This document shows positions 56,860-64,000 of a stretch of 64,000 nt of DNA, piece after piece. The notes below the pieces were generated by a model. That model made no database searches. It was given only the letters and a program-made list of their open reading frames with translations, and was not told the origin of the DNA. The stretch comes from Oxytricha trifallax (taxonomy: Eukaryota; Ciliophora; Spirotrichea; Sporadotrichida; Oxytrichidae), in contig ARYC01001315.1 in assembly GCA_000711775.1 (NCBI GenBank), positions 1 to 64,000 of the forward strand, written 5' to 3'. Positions within the stretch are counted from its first letter, which is position 1, and each line of letters begins with the position of its first letter. A program made the translations under genes and the position numbers.

Positions 56860-58180
56860 TCAACATTTTGTCTTTACTTCTTTTCTTCCAAAATAGTTAA
56901 ACACTTCATTAAGCCTCTTTACCTTTTGGTTTTCAACTGACTTTAGATGCTGCCAAAAATGCGCTTAGCTATCATAGTCTTAGGGATATATATACAACCT
57001 CTTGGAACTCCTTAACTAATGTTGCCTCTGCCCAGTATCCGCCACAACCTTCTCTCAGAATAAACTGAGAAAGCAACCATAACAAACGCGTCTTTCTTAA
57101 AATTTGAGTCACAGCCAACACTGTTTTCCCTCTTCATTATCAGAATACCTATTTCTTTTTTTCTAATCTATTGCCTGCATTGCTTGTTATCAGATAAATA
57201 AAGCTCATACTTACTCTCCTATGACAGTTTAACTCTGTAGTCCTCATATTTACTAAAATTTACAACGATAATTACGGCCTATTGGCGAAGTATTAGTTAA
57301 TTTCTCTTAATATTCCCTATAGAATGTCGTCTTTATCCTTAGTTAGAATAACTGAGCTGACATGCGACTCATAATTCTATTTTGAAAGGAGTAGCTCTGA
57401 CTAGAATCTCAAAACATTTGCCTTTTTTATCGTCTCATTAATAACAACAAAGTTATGTTTCGTGTATGTTGCTGAAAACGCGAAATCCTTCATTTTTTAG
57501 AGGATCCAGAGCCCAGTTATAGTATTGCCCACTGAAAAGAACTAGGTTTAGTCTATAATAGAATGAAACTCATTTAAAATTATTATGTCCTCCTTGTGCA
57601 GGTGTTTATAGTAAGTAGCTATGTCAACTTCCCTGATATTCTCATGGTTAGACCCAAAGACTTCATCATTTTAAGTTTACAAAATTTTATTTGGTTCTAT
57701 GATTGATGTTTTCTAATCTTTTAAAGCATAATAGTAAGCAAAAAGAGCCTGAATTCAAGTCTTTCCTGATTCAGTTGGCATATCAAATATTGAGCAGTCT
57801 TCGTTAGCACTTATTATCAAACTTGCAATTATAGATTGCTATTCAGAATGCTGATAAACCTGACTCTAAAACTCCAGCATCTAAGTCAAAGTGATAAACT
57901 CCTCATGGTCAAAGCAGACTCTAATTTAGTTGCTTTCACTAAGTTGCTCGACTACTTTAACCGCAACAATTTCCTATCTCGAATCTGTGATGGCCAGTTC
58001 TCTTGTCTTCGCCTTTACTGCTGTTTTTATCCCTTCGGATTCGATTAACTTGAGAGTGGCCTCAATACTAGAAATAGGCTACTCTTTGAGGCTTTCTATT
58101 ACCTGAATAAGACTGTGTATGTTTAGATAAATCTATTCTTTCTTGAACAGAAGTTTAGAGATGACCGATCGTTAACTAAG
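56860..58180 (-). CDS. SF2-helicase/SecA-like gene, downstream segment
   Basis: Minus strand. From about 58180: VIESLKEQPISSIEATLKLI, GIKTAVKAKTRELAITDSRQ, then IISANEDCSIFDMPTESGKT near 57770 (Walker A), IQALFAYYYALKDQKTSII, EDIIILNEFHSIIDQTQFF near 57580 (DEAD-box-like motif II), KDFAFSATYTKHNFVVINET near 57460 (SAT motif III) and ILGRGNISQGVPRGCIYIP near 57010. Motif order is that of superfamily 2 helicases; the GKT/DEF/SAT set resembles SecA-like ATPases that ciliates often annotate. An in-frame TGA follows SGKT (57752) and other slips exist toward 58300. The 5' part of the gene lies at 59270-59905 beyond a palindromic insertion. Confidence 0.5.
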
Positions 58181-58479
58181 AGGAGAGAGCAATTTATTCA
58201 GATGCCAACTTTCATCCTGATGAACCTCTATTTTTCATATAATAAAAACAACCAATATGCGCTCCTCATTTTAAATAGTCAGTAATTTCGACATTGTTTA
58301 CTGCCAAAGAAAGTTTCTGGGTTTTTAACAAATTATTGAAGCTTCTTACTAAACTAAGCCAAAGGATGCCAACGCTTGAGCAAGGTAAGTCACCTCTTGC
58401 TCGTTCCATTGTAATCCCGCTATAAAGTTTAGTTTTATTTACAGGCTTAGTCTGATCAACCCATAACTGCCTGGCAATG

Positions 58480-58680
58480 AGTTATCCGATTTTAAATGAT
58501 AATGTAATTAATCATTGGCTCTAAATGAATGAAATCTCATAGATCAACATAGTCAAAATCATCACAAGTGTCAAGGTAATGTACCAATAATTTCAGAAGC
58601 AGCCAACCTTCATTCTTATACTCGTCTTACATCTTGGTAAGATTTATGTTCATGATAACCACTGCTTATAGTAGTAATTG
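58480..58680 (-). CDS. Same gene, segment next to the insertion
   Basis: The minus strand reads HFDNYYYKQWLS from the direct repeat at 58681-58693 and, in the next frame, NLTKMQDEYKNEGWLLLKLL then VHYLDTCDDFDYVDL. It continues the minus-strand gene between the insertion and the helicase-like motifs. A TGA or slip separates the two frames. Confidence 0.45.
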
Positions 58681-58693
58681 TCGAAATGCTTAC

Positions 58694-59253
58694 ATAATGA
58701 GTAAAAATTGATGCAAAATCCAAAATTATAGGAATAATTAAGAAATTACTTACACTATTTAAATCTTCATTTTATTTAATATAATTAAAAACTACTCTAT
58801 CTCGAAATTTTGTTGATTTCGAGATAGAGTGCGATAAAATTATAATTTAAATTTAATATGGTATAATATGCATTAAAATGTAATTACTTTTTGAATTATT
58901 TAAAGTTAATATAAAAGGAATTAATAAATTAAATATGAATCATTTATAGTATATAATTAAACTGCTATGTTTTTAAATATTTAATCATTATTTAATTAAA
59001 AGCTAGTGATATATAAAGCACTATATCAAATAAAAAAATGAACTTTAAATAATTCAAAAAGTAATTACATTTTAATGTACATTACACCATATTAAATTTA
59101 AATTATAATTCTATCGCACTCTATCTCGAAATCAACAAAATTTCGAGATAGAGTTGTTTTTAATTAGATTAAATAAAATATAGATTAAAATAGTGTAAGT
59201 AATTTCTTAATTATTCCTTTAATTTTGGATTTTGCATCAATTTTTACTCAATA
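58694..59253. mobile_element. 560-bp palindromic insertion or IES with 13-bp repeats
   Basis: Arms of about 230 bp are inverted repeats (left ATGAGTAAAAATTGATGCAA..., right ...TTGCATCAATTTTTACTCAA). Each arm holds a smaller hairpin of CTCTATCTCGAAAT / ATTTCGAGATAGAG type at 58795-58830 and 59118-59155. It is flanked by direct repeats TCGAAATGCTTAC at 58681-58693 and 59254-59266. It interrupts a minus-strand coding region; removal with one repeat copy joins LLLKRKHFD to NYYYKQW in frame. Confidence 0.75.
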
Positions 59254-59254
59254 T

Positions 59255-59905
59255 CGAAATGCTTACGTTTAAGTAATAAATTGAAAACTTCATCCTAAAC
59301 CTTACTAACTTGATGGTGAATCGCTAGAGAAAGAAGGTTTTTGTGATTTAGCAAGGCTTTCGTAAAGTTCTGTAACAGCTGGTACTTATTTTAAATTGGG
59401 AAAGAATCAAATGCAGACAAGATGCTAAGTGCAAGTTGCTTGATAAGACTGTTGTTTCCATCGCTTTTATCAACATCTTTGTTTGAGCTAACGTCCTTGC
59501 CCAGCTCAGATAGGGGTCTCAAGGATATTTTATCAAACTTGATGAGACTGATTTTAGATTTGTGCCCTTTTTATTCTTTATCTCTCTTTTCTTATAGTCT
59601 CTTAGATAACCTCCTTGCTTAGATCATTAAGAGGAGTTTGATTAAATATTGATTTATCTTTAACCTCTTTGAATGTAAGGCTGAAGTTCTGAGTTGCTTG
59701 TGAAATGCTCTGCATGTGGAGTTCAGTAACTTTCTTGCATGCCTTTCTGAACTTTGAAGATAGTTATGAAAATTGTTTACCCTTAACTATCTAGCTTTGT
59801 GAACTTGACCAAGAGCAATCCTAATCATCGCAACTTTAGGATAGCTGCAGCCCGAAATGACTTATAAAAATTCTAAGAACTCTTCATTTTCGCTTCTCTA
59901 TCTTG
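59255..59905 (-). CDS. SF2-helicase/SecA-like gene, upstream segments
   Basis: The minus strand reads KVTELHMQSISQATQNFSLT, FKEVKDKSIFNQTPLNDLSK up to about 59520, then after a slip RPLSELGKDVSSNKDVDKSD, GNNSLIKQLALSILSAFDSF and KALLNHKNLLSLAIHHQVSK, ending ...EVFNLLLKRKHFD at the direct repeat 59254-59266. It is a helical, charged region without catalytic motif, as expected upstream of an ATPase core. No start codon was identified with confidence. Confidence 0.45.
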
Positions 59906-59909
59906 AGTA

Positions 59910-60500
59910 TGTTTTGACCATTCATCACATATAATATGAAAAGTTTATTTGTCAAAAGTACTACCAAGTATATGCCTTAAGAAACCTAGAAGTTATAATA
60001 ATGATATATTGAGGATAAGTTGAAAAACTTTATTAGATAAATCTAGAATTAATGAAAGATAACTCTATTAAGGTTGCATCTTATGATGGATATAGACTTT
60101 TGCCATGTAATAATTTTAAATAATAATATTATTTTAAAGAGATATTAATTTAAATCTTCCCTATTTTTATTTGAAAAGTTGTAATTTTAGTTACTTTTTA
60201 ACATTAGAAGTAAGGGTTTGAGTTTAAGTTATATAAAATTATGAAAATTTTCTATAAATATCAAAAACTTACTTAAATTCTGATTCCAAGTTTTGATTCA
60301 TGAGCGTATTGGATATAGCCTGATTGTCTTTCATTAGTATAGTATAAGACTATATACTGAAAAGATTTTAATTCTTATTAATAAAGTAAATATAATTTAT
60401 GTATAATAAATTAAGTATAATTTATTTATAATAAAGAAGACTTAATGAAAATAGGTTGAAGAGCTTTGCATAAGAGAAAGAATATGATAAGTGCAAATAA
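59910..60500. other. AT-rich filler, no gene seen
   Basis: AT-rich with no supported coding. A near-duplicate ATAATTTATnTATAATAAA pair occurs at 60390-60435. Confidence 0.4.
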
Positions 60501-60534
60501 TATTTTGCTTTATACTTACATTACTCTATATTTA

Positions 60535-60700
60535 TAGAAGGATTATAGTCGGAGTCAGGCAAGGCAGTCCATATAATAATTCCCATATTTATCTTTGAAA
60601 GCAAGCTTATTTTATCAATTCCTCTTTAAATCATCAATTTTTATCATATTAATTTATAGACACCAAAACAAACTTATGGTTGTTAGGAGCATTGTCATTG
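60535..60700 (+). pseudogene. Reverse-transcriptase remnant (weak)
   Basis: The plus strand reads RRIIVGVRQGSPYNNSHIYL before a TGA near 60597. VGVRQGSP is like RT motif 4 of LINEs (the 12-kb LINE has QGSRLSPML). The rest is too decayed to follow. It may be a scrap of a third LINE. Confidence 0.3.
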
Positions 60701-61219
60701 GCTCTTATGTCAAATTAAGTTTTCTTATTGTATTTCATGAATTGTAATTTGAAATTAAATCATGGTTTTAAATATATAATAGTGATTAAATCTCAAAGTT
60801 AATTTAAATCTTAATTCAGAATCAAAATGTGGTCTAAATTAAATTTATTAACAATTTTAATCACAATAAGCCTCTTCTATAGTTTGAAAATACTCACAAG
60901 CTGTCACTCACTTTTTCTAAAATCTATGTGATTACTTTAAAAGTAAACATTTTGATATTTACGTAAGCATTTCGACAAAGAAGAGTATAGATTGGGTTTT
61001 CATTAGCAGAATCATGAAAAATCAAGCTAGTGTTTTTTTGTGATTTTCCTGTGAAGATCACACTTATTTACATATTTTTGTGATTATATCTGTTTATTAA
61101 AAATTTTTAATCGGCCTAAGACGAATTCTAATAATTAATAAACAAATTATATAGTAATTTAATCACAAATCTGAAAAATCGAAATAATTCACATGGAATT
61201 CCAAATGAGCCAAACTTAA

Positions 61220-61990
61220 AACTAGGAACGTTCATTCAATGATTTTATGGATGATAAGCTCAAACATGAATTTATCAGAATTTCCTAAGAAGGGCTAATC
61301 GGTAGGTTCAGATCAGATTGATATTTATAGATACTTCACAGAGATGTGTAAGATAGCTATAAAATTTTGAGGCCTTTTTTTATAGTGAATTTGTACATGC
61401 CACCATTAGAGACTGTCAGCAAAGACTTCATAAGGCAAGTGTTACTAGAGGAAAAGCTCGTCCTAAATAATAATGATGTGAGAATGATTATTGTGCCGAA
61501 GTATGAGGAGCTCTGAGTCATCGACATACTGAGTGATATAAAACACGTCTGATATAAAGAAATACCTTCCAGACATTGGTAATAAAAAAAGCAAATTGAC
61601 TGGAAATCTTTTTTCAACGTTTTAAATACCATCGAGCTAGTGTATTTACAAACTTAAGTTTAGTATGAACTAGCCATCCGAACGATCCAGGTCGAGAAGA
61701 AGAGAAGGGGGACTTCATACAGATAACGAACGCTTGGTTTGATAAGCTGACTAAGCTTCCATATATCTCTAGTAAAATATATTTTGATGATGTTCACACA
61801 ATTTTCATTTTAGAGCAGCAGGGCAAGACAATATACCTACTCAAACAGAGGACTCGAAAGAATGCTCCCCGAAATCCAAAATCAAAGAGAGAATCGGTAG
61901 TGAGCTTCTCAGGATATAAACTGGGTTGCCCTGGACATAACAGCTTAAGGGCCTTCAAGAAAGTTAATAAAATACACAAATTAATGGGGG
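61220..61990 (+). CDS. Unidentified coding island
   Basis: Plus-strand frames under the ciliate code: VNLYMPPLETVSKDFIRQVL, LEEKLVLNNNDVRMIIVPKY near 61386-61515, QIDWKSFFNVLNTIELVYLQ near 61595-61655, then after a slip NAWFDKLTKLPYISSKIYFD, DVHTIFILEQQGKTIYLLKQ and SVVSFSGYKLGCPGHNSLRA to about 61980. Length about 250 codons, basic C-terminal part (RTRKNAPRNPKSKRE). In-frame TGAs occur near 61518 and 61551. No family recognised. The minus-strand frames here are shadows. Confidence 0.45.
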
Positions 61991-62214
61991 TTATTAAATA
62001 GGAAATGAAACTTCATCAAATCAATTTGAATTTAACATTTGAAGCTTAAATTACTTAACAAATTTTAATCAAAATTTTAAAACTCTAATCAAACCTTTCC
62101 TACTTATGTCTCAAACGTCTTCTAATCTATACATTTTGTACTTTCTTTAATCAAAGCAACGGCATCTTTAACTTTGTTGTTGATTGTTTAATTTGGTTTC
62201 AACTTATTATATTA

Positions 62215-62790
62215 ATTTTAAATATACTAAAGTAATTCTTAGTAGGGTTAGTTTGAGGGGAATAAGGAGGGCAAATACTTATGGTATCTCTAAATCCTAT
62301 AAAGCATTCTTCACCTTATAACTATGGTGGGCTCTAAGATTATCACAAATTTTAGAGATTTTTCTCAGCCCAGTTTTCACCTTGAGCTCAGTGCTAAAGT
62401 CTATAAACTTATCAATATTCACAGATTTCTTGTATATTATGTAATATTCTAACCTCTCCTATTCAGATATTACTGCAACTGCTTGAAAGAAAAAATTTTC
62501 TCGTTTACAAATATTATAAAGTAGTTGTCGTCTTTATAAAGCTGCAGAATTTACTATCCAAAGTTCAACTTTTATCGTTCTGTTTAGGTTTTCTTAGTGA
62601 TAATTGATTTGCGTTTAATTTTCATTTATTGAAACAGCTTGCACAGTAATGAAGGTAAAATTTTCATAAAGGGATACTTCCTGTGGAACATCTAACATCG
62701 CTTTTGCAACGAAAACCCTGCTTACTGCTTAAGTTACAAGTTAGTTAAGAATTCAATATGCTCATTCTATAATAACTTTTACTTCCTCTA
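62215..62790 (-). pseudogene. IS630/Tc1-type transposase remnant
   Basis: The minus strand is open about 175 codons: VFVAKAMLDVPQEVSLYENF, FFFQAVAVISEQERLEYYII, SVNIDKFIDFSTELKVKTGL and ISKICDNLRAHHSYKVKNAL near 62300-62350. CDNLRAHHSxKV is the second-Asp block of IS630-like transposases; after a slip comes CPPYSPQTNPTKNYF (usual PPYSPxLNPIExxF), in which the catalytic Glu position is Lys. Cut-and-paste activity is therefore unlikely. It differs in sequence from the TBE transposase in this window, so it represents another DNA transposon family. Terminal repeats were not found. Confidence 0.7.
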
Positions 62791-63259
62791 TCTATTCAAT
62801 GTTAACAAAGAATGCTGTTCATCCACAAACGAGGGCTGATGTTCAGAGTAGGTTTTTCCTTACACGTAAAATTATATAGCTTTCCTGCAAATGCGCTATC
62901 CCTCATGGAGGGGAGTTTTAAGAAAACTGATTTTTTTAAAGTTAAAACCTTCTGGGAATCTGAGTTAGATAATTCATTGCTATTGCGAAAGTTTAATTGT
63001 TTTCATAATAATTATAATTAATTAAATTAAATATGAAATAATAAATTTATCCACAAAAAATAATTATTTCAACAATATTCACGCCTTCTACTTTCTACAA
63101 TTTAATAATTTTATGTAAACATTTCGAAAATAAATGTAAGCATTTCGACTAAAACATTAAAATTTTATCAATTATCCAAAAATTTATGATATAAATCGTA
63201 AGTAAAAGAATAGTATTTTATAAAAAATATAAGAGTTATTAATTTAATCATTTTCTAAA

Positions 63260-63484
63260 ATGGTCTATAGAAATCCATGCAGTGGTTGTGACTACACTGG
63301 TAGCATATATTATGCTTACAAGCATTACGGAAAAGAACATATAGCAGATAGAGTGGAGAAATTCTTGGCTAAGAAGTATGTATGCGAAGAATGCTTCGGC
63401 AAGTATGCACACCGCCAGTCGCTTTGTAGGCATAGAAAGGAATGCGAGAGAAAATTGAAGCAACAAACAAAGATTAACCTATAA
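63260..63484 (+). CDS. Protein with two C2H2-type zinc fingers
   Basis: ATG 63260 opens MVYRNPCSGCDYTGSIYYAY, KHYGKEHIADRVEKFLAKKY and VCEECFGKYAHRQSLCRHRK then ECERKLKQQ, 74 codons to TAA 63482-63484. If TAA is Gln the frame continues about 95 more codons. The fingers are C-x2-C...H-x4-H and C-x2-C-x12-H-x4-C (C2HC end). A methyltransferase domain follows 120 bp further in the same orientation, so this may be its DNA-binding N terminus. Two 14-bp-motif copies lie 110-145 bp upstream. Confidence 0.6.
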   Translation: MVYRNPCSGCDYTGSIYYAYKHYGKEHIADRVEKFLAKKYVCEECFGKYAHRQSLCRHRKECERKLKQQTKINL

Positions 63485-63589
63485 AAACTCTCAGGCTAGG
63501 ATTACAAGTTTGTAAATATGAGTCGACCGCCCGACCACCAATCTCTATAAAATGCGATTTCACACTCTATTCTGTGTGGGCTAAGCTAA

Positions 63590-64000
63590 GATAGCAGTAG
63601 ATGTAACAGGATGGAAGTTTGTTTAAAGCGGTAATTATGGACCCTCCATGGGATTCAACAAAGGCTACGATACACTTACTGATAAAAAGATAAAAAAATC
63701 CCAATTGAAATGGTGCAAGAAGAGGGTTTCATTTTTATTTGGGTCACTAACGGTAAGCCCGAAGTAACTCTAGACTTCTTCAAAAAACACAAGTATCGGT
63801 AGATAGAAACGATTGTGTGGGTGAAAACGGATAACAAAGGCATTATCTACAAAGGACCAGGGCGATACTTGCAGCATGGCATAGAGTAATGCCTGGTAAG
63901 AGTCAAGGGAAAGTAGGAGAGCAACAAGTAATTTATAAAATTCAATAGTCAGCCCTTTGAGACAGTTATCCCAAAAGCCTGATGAGCTGTACAAAATCGT
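63590..64000 (+). CDS. MT-A70 family adenine methyltransferase, partial
   Basis: The plus strand reads LFKAVIMDPPWDSTK near 63622-63660; DPPW is the catalytic motif of MT-A70 N6-adenine methyltransferases. After a slip at an A7 run, the sequence continues PIEMVQEEGFIFIWVTNGKP, EVTLDFFKKHKYRQIETIVW, VKTDNKGIIYKGPGRYLQHG and IEQCLVRVKGKQ (the HxxExCLVxxKG block), then SQKPDELYKIV at the window edge in another frame. In Oxytricha a MT-A70 protein (MTA1) methylates DNA; whether this copy is related to it cannot be told here. At least three frame changes suggest a germline-limited or decayed copy, or indel errors. The C terminus is cut off. Confidence 0.75.

Noticed and set aside
61357..61979. Minus-strand ORFs of 91 and 61 codons
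   Set aside because: The plus strand reads longer protein-like sequence with ciliate code; the minus frames are hydrophobic shadows.

Overview
The window looks like germline (micronuclear) DNA of a spirotrich ciliate of the Oxytricha/Stylonychia type. Four observations support this. (1) Recognisable protein domains read through in-frame TAA and TAG, read as Gln, and end at TGA, so nearly every conventional ORF here is short. (2) A 4.08-kb transposon at 38218-42299 has 78-bp-class inverted repeats starting with C4A4 telomere-like sequence, an ATT target duplication, and the gene set of a TBE element (DDE transposase, opposing small ORF, zinc-finger/kinase ORF). (3) Islands of coding sequence lie in roughly 75-80% AT filler. 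(4) At least one coding island (EF-hands of a calcium-dependent protein kinase, 18776-19565) is split by a segment bounded by a 4-bp direct repeat (ATTA); excising it restores the reading frame, as expected for an internal eliminated sequence (IES) and its pointer.

Layout. 1-9000: AT-rich DNA with three decayed copies of a YHYH-domain-like gene and small unidentified coding islands. 9220-12300: a LINE-type retrotransposon on the minus strand (ORF1, endonuclease, reverse transcriptase). 13450-15600: a P-loop/SF3-helicase-like gene remnant and a 28-bp perfect palindrome. 16700-19600: a YHYH-like gene interrupted by a foldback element, then the CDPK EF-hand island. 21400-23950: a repeat element sharing its 3' tail with one at 52.4-53.7 kb, plus two small coding islands. 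25108-26698: the longest nearly intact gene (about 530 codons, minus, unknown family), with a decayed relative at 43.3-45.3 kb. 28000-32700: two more YHYH-like copies, the C-terminal part of a serine carboxypeptidase and an RGG-rich island. 34515-36660: a second LINE, cut short. 36955-37890: a small gene inside long inverted repeats. 38218-42299: TBE. 46800-51400: several coding islands of unknown function and a 262-bp AAAACCCC-ended miniature element. 54500-60000: two more foldback or miniature elements and a minus-strand SF2-helicase/SecA-like gene split by a 560-bp palindromic insertion with 13-bp direct repeats. 61200-64000: an unknown coding island, an IS630/Tc1-type transposase remnant, and two C2H2 zinc fingers followed by an MT-A70 methyltransferase domain running off the right edge.

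Most coding islands carry one or more single-base frame slips, often at homopolymers or dinucleotide runs. That fits either decayed germline-limited copies or residual long-read indels; the sequence alone cannot separate the two. No prokaryotic operons, ribosome binding sites, rRNA or convincing tRNA genes were seen. Boundaries of coding islands are approximate unless a start, stop or pointer is named. All domain calls are by eye from translation with the ciliate code and were not checked by any search.
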